From positions 124,001 to 188,000 of the forward strand of contig CAYFFG010000004.1 of the NCBI GenBank assembly GCA_964342355.1: a stretch of DNA of 64,000 nt. Reading direction: 5' to 3'. The position numbers and the translations under genes are program-made. The notes beneath the pieces were generated by a model. That model saw only the letters and a program-made list of their open reading frames with translations, was not told where the DNA came from and searched no databases. Within the stretch, counting starts at the first letter, position 1. Each line of letters opens with the position of its first letter. Of this stretch, positions 44,246 through 52,783 are shown in pieces. This stretch comes from Hirschia sp964342355 (GTDB taxonomy: Bacteria > Pseudomonadota > Alphaproteobacteria > Caulobacterales > Hyphomonadaceae).

Positions 44246-44844
44246 AACCCGCGTGAAACCAATCTTTGCGGCGCTAACACCGCATCCAGTTCAAATTCGA
44301 CCTCCGGGTAATTTTCACCCTCAACTGTCTTGAACGTGGCATGCGTGCGGAACGCTTCTGTCATCGGTTCATGGCGGCCGCCATTAGGATCAATAGCAAC
44401 CCATTGCAGACACCAAAGTTCATTGACCGGCTGCAAAGTGAACTCCTCTTCGACTGAGATGTTCTGTTCAACATCTTCCAGACCGAGCATTGGCTTTAAC
44501 TGCTCGACTGTGCCCGGCTCCATCACAATCGGGTCGATGCGCTGGCCAACCACAAAGTCCGTGGGTTCACATGTGTCCATATTCGTGGATTTCACCAGCT
44601 TCATATCTGTGAGCACAACAGGGCGCGTTCCACGGTTTGAAATGATCATCAGGGGTTCGACATAAAATCGATAGTCGATGTTCTTGGTTTCGCCATTGGA
44701 GCCATAACCGCGGCTTGTCTGGGTCTGCACATTCGCGATTGTCGCCGTGAGCGTATATCTGGCGTCAAAAAAAGTGAGATAAGTCGTCAAACTCGACAGC
44801 ACCATCGCCGCCAGTGACAACACCGTGCTCGACACATTCCGCAT
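44242..44844 (-). CDS. Single-pass membrane protein of unknown function
   Basis: 200 residues. One N-terminal hydrophobic helix (about 5-28), then an extended beta-rich exported domain with YRFYVEPLMIISNRGTRPVVLTDMKL near 60 and two Cys. The pattern of an N-terminal helix plus an IgG-like sandwich resembles small envelope proteins, but no family is recognised. It is the last gene of a minus-strand group with the TIR-like membrane protein 28 bp upstream and the zinc-ribbon protein before that. Overlaps the pseudouridine synthase stop by 4 bp. Confidence 0.55.
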   Translation of the reverse strand: MRNVSSTVLSLAAMVLSSLTTYLTFFDARYTLTATIANVQTQTSRGYGSNGETKNIDYRFYVEPLMIISNRGTRPVVLTDMKLVKSTNMDTCEPTDFVVGQRIDPIVMEPGTVEQLKPMLGLEDVEQNISVEEEFTLQPVNELWCLQWVAIDPNGGRHEPMTEAFRTHATFKTVEGENYPEVEFELDAVLAPQRLVSRGF

Positions 44845-44872
44845 TCAAATCCCCTTTATCCGAATGGAAGGC

Positions 44873-45790
44873 TTAAGTCCCCGCCTGCCGTGTCTTGATC
44901 TTCTTCAACACATTCTTGGCGAACTTGCGAACAGAATTCTGTCCTTCAAATGAAATTTTTGAGGTCATGTCCGGCTGTGTACCCTCACTAAAATAAACCA
45001 GCCGTCCTTCCGGATCGTCCTCAGGCAATACAAATCCATGATCAAGAAAGACCTGGCGCACGCCAGCCCATTCAGCAGCAGGATTATAGGTTTTGTTGGC
45101 TGCGCCCATATGGTTTGGCGGGTCTACGATGATTGTCCGCCTTACAGCGCCTGATGACAGGACATACTCAACTTCCCAACTGGTTCCCGGGCGTGGTGAC
45201 GGCAAAAGCATTATCAATTGGGCGTTATCAATGAGCTTTTTGATTGCGTCCTGCCACACATCGTCAGCCACTTTGATCCGGCCTGCACCCCAATGTTCTA
45301 AGGGCTTGCCAAGCGCTACGACAGAACCGATTGATCTCAGAGCCTTTTCGACAACACTTTCAAATTCGACCCGCTCTTCCACGTGGGCAAAATGCGATAT
45401 TTGGGATGGGTCGGTCGACATGCGAACAATGTTGTTGGTGTGACCAGCTATCTGATCGGTCGAATGAAATGGCCGCAGATACAGCGTGAATGGAACAGGC
45501 CTTCCCTTCCCATCCAGGCTCTCAAAAATCTTCTGCGCTTCCAGGTCACGTCCGCGCTGCTCAAACCATCCCTCAAGATCAAAGAACAACTGCGCAAGGA
45601 GAATAGACACCACTATCGCGGTGGAAAAATACGCCAGCGCAATCCATGTGTCGTACTGAGGGCGACTAGCGCCAAATACGGCAGTTACCGCCCCTGTCAC
45701 CAGGACAAAGATCAAAGACACCGCGCTCAGGCGCTTGCCCCAGCTCACGCCATTTCTGGTAACCGCAAGTTTAGAGATGCTTTTGAGCAT
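44873..45790 (-). CDS. Membrane protein with TIR-like cytoplasmic domain
   Basis: 305 residues. Two membrane helices (about 20-41 and 49-70) are followed by a cytoplasmic domain starting PFTLYLRPFHSTD, then ESVVEKALRSIGSVVALGKPLEHWG, DDVWQDAIKKLIDNAQLIMLL and PGTSWEVEYVLSSG. The order strand LYLRxF, helix, strand, helix with W....I..L...A..I, and a late W-E matches a family of bacterial membrane proteins with a Toll/interleukin-receptor-like or nucleotide-sugar-binding fold. NADase activity cannot be claimed. Grouped with two other small envelope genes. Family name given by pattern only. Confidence 0.5.
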   Translation of the reverse strand: MLKSISKLAVTRNGVSWGKRLSAVSLIFVLVTGAVTAVFGASRPQYDTWIALAYFSTAIVVSILLAQLFFDLEGWFEQRGRDLEAQKIFESLDGKGRPVPFTLYLRPFHSTDQIAGHTNNIVRMSTDPSQISHFAHVEERVEFESVVEKALRSIGSVVALGKPLEHWGAGRIKVADDVWQDAIKKLIDNAQLIMLLPSPRPGTSWEVEYVLSSGAVRRTIIVDPPNHMGAANKTYNPAAEWAGVRQVFLDHGFVLPEDDPEGRLVYFSEGTQPDMTSKISFEGQNSVRKFAKNVLKKIKTRQAGT

Positions 45791-45838
45791 GTGTCCCCGC
45801 GCTCAAATACTGTTGTCTCCTGCGGACACTAACAGAGG

Positions 45839-46237
45839 TTAATTGAGAGGGCCACGTTGTTTAGCTGTCAGCGGAAGCGAACCCGCTTCAACATGCTTTT
45901 CGCCCATGCGCGCATGGCAATAAGGGCATTCGGGTTTGAGAAACGGTCGCAACACTAAATTTGACGCATCCAACCGGTCTCCGAATGGGGGGGCTGAGAA
46001 AATTGCCAAACCAGCCCTTTCTCCACAACGTCGACAGGGCGCGCTTGCCATCCACATGTAAAATTCAAAACTTGACGCTAGTAATATCGCGAACGCCATA
46101 GTGCGCAACATGTCTGGAAGAAAGCAAAGGCTGACAACAGACAAAGACACGATCACTCCCAACACCAATAAGGTGTTAAGGTAGTAATTCTGCCAGTAAT
46201 CCTGGACGTCTATTGCAAGTTTCCAGCGATGTTTCAT
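45839..46237 (-). CDS. Small membrane protein with zinc-ribbon Cys pairs
   Basis: 132 residues. Two close hydrophobic helices (about 20-42 and 45-65), then PCRRCGERAG and ECPYCHARMGEKH, two CxxC knuckles about 35 residues apart that can form a zinc ribbon on the cytoplasmic side. No known family recognised. It is the first of three minus-strand genes (with 44873 and 44242), 48 bp before the second. A shared job in the membrane is likely but unidentified. Confidence 0.55.
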   Translation of the reverse strand: MKHRWKLAIDVQDYWQNYYLNTLLVLGVIVSLSVVSLCFLPDMLRTMAFAILLASSFEFYMWMASAPCRRCGERAGLAIFSAPPFGDRLDASNLVLRPFLKPECPYCHARMGEKHVEAGSLPLTAKQRGPLN

Positions 46238-46379
46238 TTCCCAGCCTCAAGAAGTCATCCCACGTTCCACGCCGTTAAGGATAACGCTCTGAAGCGTAGT
46301 AAATTGGCTGGCTTTTTCTAAAGTGCAATTCCCAAAGGGTGATCTTTACTCATTATTAATAAAGCAACAAAATGTTCAT

Positions 46380-47786
46380 CTAGTCCGCAGAGCTTTTTTC
46401 TTTCAGCGAGTTTGCCTTTTTGGACGTTTTTTCTGTGGCTTTTATCTGCTTTTGTTGCGCCTTGCGCAGGCGGTTCGCTCGATCCGCTTTTCCTGAAGCC
46501 ATCCACTTGATTAGACGCCAGAACTCCCCGGCGGTGAAAGGACGCTCCACGCGCGCCAGACCTACTTTTTCCTTTGGCGGCGACTTGGCTTTTTTACGTC
46601 GCTTTGGTTTGACTCTCTCTTTGCCAGCTTTGCCATCCGTTTCAGCTGGCCGCGGCGGCACATAAAGCGCGTAATCTTTTTCCAACTGTGCTGGCTGACT
46701 TTCCTGTCGGGCGTCTTCGCTTAGAAAGCGGCCAAGATATTCGTCAGAAAAGTCGATCGCCAGCTCCACCCATAACGGCAGGTGGTCGGACATCTGCCAG
46801 GTCCGCCAGCGTTTAAGATAATAATCCTTGTCACGCGCTTCAGAGATCGGTTTCTGCGTCGGTCCTAGCTGGCGATGACGCTCAGGCATCGCCGTGTGAT
46901 AATGTTTGTAATCTTCCTCGCGATAGACTGACTTGGTGAAATCGAAAACACCAGCCGACAGGAAAGTAATCATGTCCTTGCGCGTGGAGAACGCAATCTG
47001 ATCATAGTATTTGTCGCCTATGAGATTTGATGGAAACAATTCGGGAGGAAGCTGAAACCCTGCCTTGGTGAGCGCATTCATTGTCTCATCCATTGGGTTT
47101 TTGATGTTGAAGTCACCTAGAATAACGTAATTCTCATTGTCGCGTTCTGCGCGGTTCGCCAGATCCGTCGCAATGTAGTCAATTTCCTCCACACGGCGCT
47201 TATATCCGTCAGATCCAGGTGAATCCTCACCGAAATATATGTGAACCGTACACAGTGAAAAGCGAAACCAGCCAGCCTGAAACGACACCAGAAACGGTGT
47301 GCGCGCAAATTGTTGTTCATCGGCTAAAAGCTTGTGCTTAGGGATCACCACTTCTCCGGCGATATTGCGGAATTTGACCTTTCGTGTGTCGAACACAAAC
47401 GCCATCCGCTCCCTATTGCCGCCCGCGCCCTGTGTTACGTCAGTGGTGATAAAATCCCATGAGGGCCCCAAAAGCCGCACAATCTCTTTTAAAGGACCAA
47501 GGTCTTCATTGATTTCCTGCAGCGCGCATACATCAAACGAGGACAATATCTCAGCGATATAGTGCAATGACTCACGCCGACGCGGTCCATGGCGAAATTT
47601 ATTGTTGTCGAAGTCGCGTATATTCCAGGTACCGACAATCAAAGAGGAAGATAATGTCCTGGCGGGCACGCCAAGCGGCGCAGGCGACTTTAACTGATTT
47701 CTAAGGTCGAGAAGCTTTCGAGCAATCCAGTCAGCTTCATCACGCGAATAAAGCCGATGCGTTCTGAGGTCATGATAAAACGGCAT
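46380..47786 (-). CDS. Endonuclease/exonuclease/phosphatase (EEP) family protein with basic tail
   Basis: 468 residues. The EEP fold is clear: GTWNIRDFD (Asn ligand) near 52, CALQEIN (metal Glu) near 88, the LCTVHIYFG strand, VILGDFNIKNP (Asp/Asn) near 222 and QMSDHLPLWVEL (Asp-His) near 330. The last 90 residues are very basic (KPKRRKKAKSPPKE, KQIKATEKTSKKANSL), which suits nucleic-acid or membrane contact. It may be a DNase, RNase or lipid/sugar phosphatase. No signal peptide is seen, so it is probably cytoplasmic. It stands alone, 143 bp from the zinc-ribbon gene. Confidence 0.75.
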   Translation of the reverse strand: MPFYHDLRTHRLYSRDEADWIARKLLDLRNQLKSPAPLGVPARTLSSSLIVGTWNIRDFDNNKFRHGPRRRESLHYIAEILSSFDVCALQEINEDLGPLKEIVRLLGPSWDFITTDVTQGAGGNRERMAFVFDTRKVKFRNIAGEVVIPKHKLLADEQQFARTPFLVSFQAGWFRFSLCTVHIYFGEDSPGSDGYKRRVEEIDYIATDLANRAERDNENYVILGDFNIKNPMDETMNALTKAGFQLPPELFPSNLIGDKYYDQIAFSTRKDMITFLSAGVFDFTKSVYREEDYKHYHTAMPERHRQLGPTQKPISEARDKDYYLKRWRTWQMSDHLPLWVELAIDFSDEYLGRFLSEDARQESQPAQLEKDYALYVPPRPAETDGKAGKERVKPKRRKKAKSPPKEKVGLARVERPFTAGEFWRLIKWMASGKADRANRLRKAQQKQIKATEKTSKKANSLKEKSSAD

Positions 47787-47971
47787 TCTGCCCGCTCCCG
47801 CCCTGATGGTGAATCACTTTCTGTGCACCCTCTCATATTCCAGCATTCTGGCTGTATGTATTACCCAAACCTTAACGCGCCCTTTAAAATTTGAATGATC
47901 TGACAACAGTGTTTTATGCAAATGCGCGTCCGCAAACTTGACCATTCATCCGTGCACGCATATCTCAACTG

Positions 47972-48028
47972 CCGTGGTGATTTGGTCGGCCGGATTGCAG
48001 CCACGTTAAATAAGTCGCTAAAAAGCCC
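47972..48028 (+). promoter_or_regulatory. SAM-II (metA-type) riboswitch aptamer
   Basis: CCGTGGTGATTTGG, then ATTGCAGCCACG and TTAAATAAGTCGCTAAAAAG match the conserved SAM-II pattern of alphaproteobacteria. CGTGG (47973-47977) pairs with CCACG (48001-48005), and the pseudoknot segment GCTAAAAAGCCC follows. It lies about 85 bp before metA, the classical place. Binding of S-adenosylmethionine should shut off metA expression. A CGGCG/CGCCG pair at 48055/48081 may be part of the expression platform. Confidence 0.93.
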
Positions 48029-48111
48029 TTGGATGAAGTTGCTCTTGTCCACCTCGGCGAAGACTTGTTTTTTTAATCCACGCCGATTTGTTTCTGACTT
48101 GGAGCTTTGTC

Positions 48112-49038
48112 ATGCCCATTCGTATTCCTGATCAATTGCCCGCGCGTGAAATCCTTCAACGCGAAGGCGTTATGATCATGGATGCAGAGACAGCTGAACG
48201 GCAGGATATTCGCCCCCTTCAGATTGGCCTGCTCAATCTGATGCCAAATAAAATCCGCACCGAAACCCAGCTTGCTCGCCTGATCGGCGCTTCGCCGCTA
48301 CAGGTTGACCTAACCTTGGTGCGGATCGGCGCGCACACGCCTAAAAACACACCAGAAGAGCACCTGATCTCTTTTTATCAGACGTGGGATGAAATAAAGC
48401 ATCGCAAGTTTGACGGTTTCATCATTACCGGGGCGCCCGTGGAAACGCTGGATTATGAAGACGTCACCTACTGGGATGAAATGAAAGCGATTTTTGAATG
48501 GACACGTACGAATGTTCATTCCACATTTTCAATCTGTTGGGGTGCTATGGCCGCGCTTCAGCATTTCCATAACGTTCCCAAACACACGCTCAGCAAAAAG
48601 GCGTTCGGTGTTTTCCGTCACCGCAATTTAAAGCCTGAATCACCCTATCTCTCTGGGTTTTCTGATGATTTTCAGGTGTGTGTTTCCCGATGGACGGACA
48701 TCAAACAGGACGACATCCCCGCAACAAGCGGTTTGGACATCCTGTTAGATTCAACTGAAACCGGACTGTGTCTCTTGTCTGAAACGGATGGGAACCGCCT
48801 CTACATCCTCAACCATGTCGAATACGATTCCACGTCGCTGGGAGAAGAATATTTCCGCGATGAAGCGGCAGGAGTCGATATAGACATCCCATATAACTAT
48901 TTCCCCCAGAACGACCCTAGCCAAGCGCCATTAAACAGGTGGCGCGCGCACGCTTTTTTGCTTTTCGGCAACTGGATCAATCAGGTCTATCAGTCTACGC
49001 CTTATAATCTTGAAGCAATTGGCAATAAAAACTCATAG
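48112..49038 (+). CDS. metA: Homoserine O-acyltransferase MetA
   Basis: 308 residues from ATG 48112 (TTGGAGC upstream). The catalytic triad sits at the same numbers as in E. coli MetA: Cys142 in SICWGAM, His235 and Glu237 in NHVEYD. N-terminal MPIRIPDQLPAREILQREGV is characteristic. It acylates homoserine, the first committed step to methionine. Members may use succinyl- or acetyl-CoA; residue 111 next to TGAPVET is Glu, a feature linked to acetyl-CoA use in recent studies, so the acyl donor is left open. Controlled by the SAM-II riboswitch. Confidence 0.95.
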   Translation: MPIRIPDQLPAREILQREGVMIMDAETAERQDIRPLQIGLLNLMPNKIRTETQLARLIGASPLQVDLTLVRIGAHTPKNTPEEHLISFYQTWDEIKHRKFDGFIITGAPVETLDYEDVTYWDEMKAIFEWTRTNVHSTFSICWGAMAALQHFHNVPKHTLSKKAFGVFRHRNLKPESPYLSGFSDDFQVCVSRWTDIKQDDIPATSGLDILLDSTETGLCLLSETDGNRLYILNHVEYDSTSLGEEYFRDEAAGVDIDIPYNYFPQNDPSQAPLNRWRAHAFLLFGNWINQVYQSTPYNLEAIGNKNS

Positions 49039-49050
49039 GAGGCATAGCTC

Positions 49051-49503
49051 ATGCTGCAATCATTTATAAATCGCCTCACTTCCAAAGAAGAAGACACCAC
49101 ATTGCTCAATGAAAGCGATGCGCGCACCGCAGTTGCCGCCTTACTGGTTCACGTCGCCAAGATTGATGAGAATTACACGCAAACAGAGCAACACCTTATC
49201 GAAGCAATTCTAGCTCATCGCTACGAACTGGCCGATGCTGACGCCTCCGCTCTGCGCATTGAAGGAGAAGAGGCAGAAACACAAAGCGTGGATAATTTCC
49301 GTTTCACCCAAGTCATCAAAAGCGGCCTTGAAGAGAACGAGCGCATGACCGTTTTAGAGGCGATGTGGAGCGTTGTTTTGTCAGATGAAGAACGAGACGA
49401 CAAAGAAGACAATCTCGTCCGCCGTCTGGTGGAGATGCTAGGACTTTCGCCTCATGACAGTGCGCATGCGCGTCAACGCGTTGAAGCGGCGATGAACAGT
49501 TAA
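49051..49503 (+). CDS. TerB-like (tellurite resistance) family protein
   Basis: 150 residues, all-helical. DARTAVAALLVHVAKIDENYTQTEQ (read in two parts) with the acidic DENY/TE metal-site pattern and EAMWSVVLSDEERDDKEDNLVRRL match the TerB/DUF533-like COG4103 type. TerB-fold proteins bind divalent metal and are linked to membrane stress and defence complexes, but this short form is widespread in alphaproteobacteria with no assigned role. It starts 12 bp after metA, perhaps only by compactness, and has GGAGG upstream. Confidence 0.75.
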   Translation: MLQSFINRLTSKEEDTTLLNESDARTAVAALLVHVAKIDENYTQTEQHLIEAILAHRYELADADASALRIEGEEAETQSVDNFRFTQVIKSGLEENERMTVLEAMWSVVLSDEERDDKEDNLVRRLVEMLGLSPHDSAHARQRVEAAMNS

Positions 49504-49597
49504 CCGCAACGTGTTGCCAACTTACAATCTTGTCTGATCGCCTGTCATGGCGGTAACATATCTGCATTACGCGTAAGGGACGACGCGGAGGGGTGAA

Positions 49598-50473
49598 ATG
49601 CAGTCGATAAGTATTGGTGACCTTGAAGGCAAAAAGCGCTTCAAGGCGAAAACACGCATGGACGTGCAGCCGCATGACAGCACCTATTGGCGGCGTAGCG
49701 CTCCCTCTGCTGAAGTTGAAGACATCTCACCACTGGCATGGTTTGCAGCTGTCATCCCGATTATCCTGATTGTCCTCGTCAAAATATTCGAAAACAGCAC
49801 CAACACATTCGATTTTTTCGGCGCGAATAATTGGGATCTAAGCGTAGAAGCGCAAAACTTGGCGCATGACAAAAACACGATCCTGGCCAACATTGCGCCT
49901 GCAATTTTGACCATATTGATGTGTCTTGCTCTTTATTTTCCTGCAGCAAGCGCCCTTAAGAGGGCCGGACGGCGTCATTGGGACGGCTTTTTGATCGCAC
50001 CATTTGGTGTCCTGATTATCGGCGTCAGCTTTATTCTCTTTTACGACACCGCGATTTCCGCTTTATCCGCGTGGCTTGGAGGCAGCAAATCGCTTGGTAT
50101 AGACTCTCCGTCCGACACAGGTGAAATTGATGCTTTGTGGCAGATCGCCTATTCCACTCAGGAAATCACCTTATCATTTGCTTGCGCGATAGTTGTCGCA
50201 TTCATGTTGGCTGGAACGGAAGGTCCCTTTCCTGCTCTCATCGTGGGCGCGCTTAGCCGCCTTCCATTCTACGCCACGATGATGTGGGAAGATTTCCGAT
50301 ATGGGGGCCTGCGCTTCCCAATGTCGGTTTTCAATTCTCTGTTTGAGCTTATTCTGTTAGCGTTGATTGGGCTTGTGGTTGCTGTTGTCGCATGGCGATC
50401 AAGGTCAATTCTTTTGGCCGTGCTGGTTGGCTTTTTGGGCGATTACTCGCTTTATTATTTCGGATTGATCTAA
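49598..50473 (+). CDS. Polytopic membrane protein of unknown function
   Basis: 291 residues: a 45-residue charged cytoplasmic lead, then about six membrane helices (46-62, 93-115, 128-150, 187-207, 211-232, 247-288 split in two). A middle soluble part holds WLGGSKSLGIDSPSDTGEID. GGAGGGG ribosome site. The acidic-free helices show no transporter motif and no family is recognised. Neighbours give no hint; a terminator-like hairpin follows at 50480. Confidence 0.55.
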   Translation: MQSISIGDLEGKKRFKAKTRMDVQPHDSTYWRRSAPSAEVEDISPLAWFAAVIPIILIVLVKIFENSTNTFDFFGANNWDLSVEAQNLAHDKNTILANIAPAILTILMCLALYFPAASALKRAGRRHWDGFLIAPFGVLIIGVSFILFYDTAISALSAWLGGSKSLGIDSPSDTGEIDALWQIAYSTQEITLSFACAIVVAFMLAGTEGPFPALIVGALSRLPFYATMMWEDFRYGGLRFPMSVFNSLFELILLALIGLVVAVVAWRSRSILLAVLVGFLGDYSLYYFGLI

Positions 50474-50479
50474 AAAATC

Positions 50480-50503
50480 GGCGACCGAACAAAACCGGTC
50501 GCC
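50480..50503 (-). terminator. Intrinsic terminator of the TIR-FGE gene
   Basis: GGCGACCG/CGGTCGCC, 8-bp stem with an 8-base loop. Read on the minus strand it is followed by GATTTTTT, so it ends the gene at 50532. Confidence 0.8.
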
Positions 50504-50531
50504 ATTCAATTCGACATGGCGGTTTTCACGT

Positions 50532-51758
50532 TCAATCCAAATCACGCGCCAACCGGATACCAATCATTGGCGCACGCTGAGAAACTGAGCCTCTAAACCG
50601 CGCAGCAAAACGTGCGCTTAACGTATTGTCCTGCCAGCTAGCGCCACGCACCACACGCATCGACCCATCGCCACTTGTCCAGGCCGCGCCATCAGGATGC
50701 GCATAGACATAGTTATTGTGCCAAAGGTCTTCAGTCCATTCGCGCACATTGCCGATCATATCGACCAGACCAAACGCGTTGGGCTGTGCAAATCCGACAG
50801 GCTGCGTGCGCTGATCCTGGCGCCGAATACAATATGCCGATCGGTCAAAATCTCCTTCCGGCAGAGCGGCTTTAGATCCCGCGCGAGCGCAATATTCCCA
50901 CTCGGCTTCGCTCGGCAGACGGTAATGCTCGCCCGTCACACCACATAGCGCATCCACAAAGGCCCGCGCATCTTCCCAGGATACGTTTATGACAGGACGG
51001 TTGCCCCGCCCCCAACCTTCATCAAAAGGAGAATGATCCACGCGTCCCGGCGCAATCAGATCCCATTCTTCAAAGGTCAACGGATAAACACCGATCGCGA
51101 ATGGCTCTAAAATATTGACCCAGTGATGTGGACCTTCATTTTCACGTCGTCCGATTTCAGAATCCGGTGACCCCATTTTAAACCGACCTTCCGGGATAAC
51201 CCGCATCACAGGACCGTTTTCAATATCGCGAAAGGCAGTTCCGGGAGCAGAGTTCACACCGATACGGATACCGGACATGACTTTTTCCCCGCCCGGTAGC
51301 TCACCCATGGTTTCATCCCAGGCAGCGGCTTCTGTTGCGGATGCTTCTCCACTTTCCAGGCGCTTCTTGGCCGTGACAAGGTCTTTGACCCAGGTCAGAC
51401 ACTTGACCCACTGGCGATCGTTGGGATCGCCCTTCCATTGCTGAAGCTGTGCCGCTTGGGTGAGCGTGAATGCAAGCGGGATGGTACAGTTTTTAACCTG
51501 CGCCGGAACAAGTTTTTTGTTGTTACTAGCAAAATGCGCTTCAGTGCGCACCCATTCAGACGAAACTGAGAGCGGGCTCCACAAAACCACAACAGCCGCC
51601 GCTTCGGTGATTTCCCGTTCAATGGTTTCGTCCCAAGAGCTGGCCGGATTGATGCGATCGTCCCACCACACCGTAAATCCAGCCTGTTGAAAGAGCTCGA
51701 CAAACTTGTTTGCGATCTCTTTTTCTTCACGCTTGTAGCTAATGAATATATCCGCCAT
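50532..51758 (-). CDS. TIR domain fused to a formylglycine-generating-enzyme-like (SUMF1) domain
   Basis: 408 residues. TIR domain at 1-130: MADIFISYKREEKEIANKFV, the BB-loop region WWDDRINPASSWDETI, VVVLWSP and SSEWVRTEAHF, where Glu73 in W-x3-E aligns with the catalytic Glu of NADase TIR domains such as SARM1. A FGE/SUMF1 domain starts at about 185 (VMRVIPEGRFKMGSPDSE) with NRPVINVSWEDARAF, YRLPSEAEWEYCARAG, FGLVDMIGNVREWTEDLW and RVVRGASWQDN. The second Cys expected in a true FGE active site was not found, so it is probably a binding module. It is divergent from the M48-like gene by 97 bp. Confidence 0.88.
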   Translation of the reverse strand: MADIFISYKREEKEIANKFVELFQQAGFTVWWDDRINPASSWDETIEREITEAAAVVVLWSPLSVSSEWVRTEAHFASNNKKLVPAQVKNCTIPLAFTLTQAAQLQQWKGDPNDRQWVKCLTWVKDLVTAKKRLESGEASATEAAAWDETMGELPGGEKVMSGIRIGVNSAPGTAFRDIENGPVMRVIPEGRFKMGSPDSEIGRRENEGPHHWVNILEPFAIGVYPLTFEEWDLIAPGRVDHSPFDEGWGRGNRPVINVSWEDARAFVDALCGVTGEHYRLPSEAEWEYCARAGSKAALPEGDFDRSAYCIRRQDQRTQPVGFAQPNAFGLVDMIGNVREWTEDLWHNNYVYAHPDGAAWTSGDGSMRVVRGASWQDNTLSARFAARFRGSVSQRAPMIGIRLARDLD

Positions 51759-51855
51759 TCCGCGTCCCCTACGCTTGTCTGGTTAAGCAAAGTATAGACG
51801 TCACAACTTCAATTGTCTTCTAGATTTCTTTGGTTTTAACGGTATATTAAACACA

Positions 51856-52773
51856 ATGCTCAGCGACAGAGGGGACGCCGTCGTGGATCGCAAGACATTC
51901 AAAGCCTGCATTCATCCAAAAGAGTTTCCGCGATTTATACTCGCGTGCTTTTTTGCCGTGCCTTTGGCGATCGCTGTGGTTCTGGCGTGCGTTTTCACCT
52001 TCGGGATTGTCGCGCTTTATATCGGCTTGATCGTCCTTTTTGTTTGGATCGGCTTTCGCACCCTTTATGCGGTGTTCGTCGGCAACGCAGTGTTGGTCAG
52101 CGAGCTCAATTATCCGCGGGTGAAGCGATTGCTCGACGAGGCGCGCGATACAATTGGCGTTAAAAAGAAAGTGCACGTTTTCGTCTTTGATGAATCTTCT
52201 TTCAACGCCGCGTTCAGCTATATGTTCGGCCGTTATGCGATCTTTCTGAATTCCGCCCTGCTGGAGCAAGAAGCAAACGATAAAGAACTCCGCTGGATTA
52301 TGGGACGGTTTATCGGCCGTATCCGCGCCAAAAAACGCCTTGGCATCTTTAACTGGGCCATTGAGATGACCGAGCGGATCTTGATCTTCAACTTTTTCTT
52401 GCTGCCCTATGAACGCGCCACTGTATATTCAGGCGACAGGATCGCACTGGCTGACATTAATGGCGATATCTCTACTGCCGTTGAAGCCATGAACAAACTC
52501 TACACAGGCGCTAAGCTGGGCTACGCCATCAACCCGGCTGGAATCGTCGAACAACGCCGCCTGATTAAGGGATCGTTCTTTTCATTTCTGGCGCGCATCA
52601 TGTCGCCTATGCCGCATATGACAGATCGGTATGTGGATCTTATCGCCTTTGCCCGTCGCGCCTACCCAGCTGAATATGCGCGCTTTGTACAGTCCAACCC
52701 GTCATTCCCACCGCCAGATAACATGATGGGCATTGCTGACGAAGCGGCAAACGACGACATCAAGGCTGCTTAA
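51856..52773 (+). CDS. M48-like membrane protein lacking protease residues
   Basis: 305 residues. Two N-terminal membrane helices (about 26-48 and 50-75), then an M48-like domain: VFVFDESSFNAAFSYMFGRYAIFLNSALLE, read in two parts, and ELRWIMGRFIGRIRAKK where M48 peptidases have HExxH. Here positions 141, 142 and 145 are Arg, Phe and Arg. The later E-x3-D ligand region also reads RATVYSGDRIALAD with Val in place of Glu. All zinc ligands are therefore lost while the fold's frame is kept. A pseudoprotease or binding protein is likely. Divergent partner: TIR-FGE at 51758. Confidence 0.7.
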   Translation: MLSDRGDAVVDRKTFKACIHPKEFPRFILACFFAVPLAIAVVLACVFTFGIVALYIGLIVLFVWIGFRTLYAVFVGNAVLVSELNYPRVKRLLDEARDTIGVKKKVHVFVFDESSFNAAFSYMFGRYAIFLNSALLEQEANDKELRWIMGRFIGRIRAKKRLGIFNWAIEMTERILIFNFFLLPYERATVYSGDRIALADINGDISTAVEAMNKLYTGAKLGYAINPAGIVEQRRLIKGSFFSFLARIMSPMPHMTDRYVDLIAFARRAYPAEYARFVQSNPSFPPPDNMMGIADEAANDDIKAA

Positions 52774-52783
52774 GGCCTTTTAT

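Noticed and set aside
51856..52773. Active M48 zinc metalloprotease
   Set aside because: The HExxH site reads RFxxR and the third zinc ligand is also replaced.
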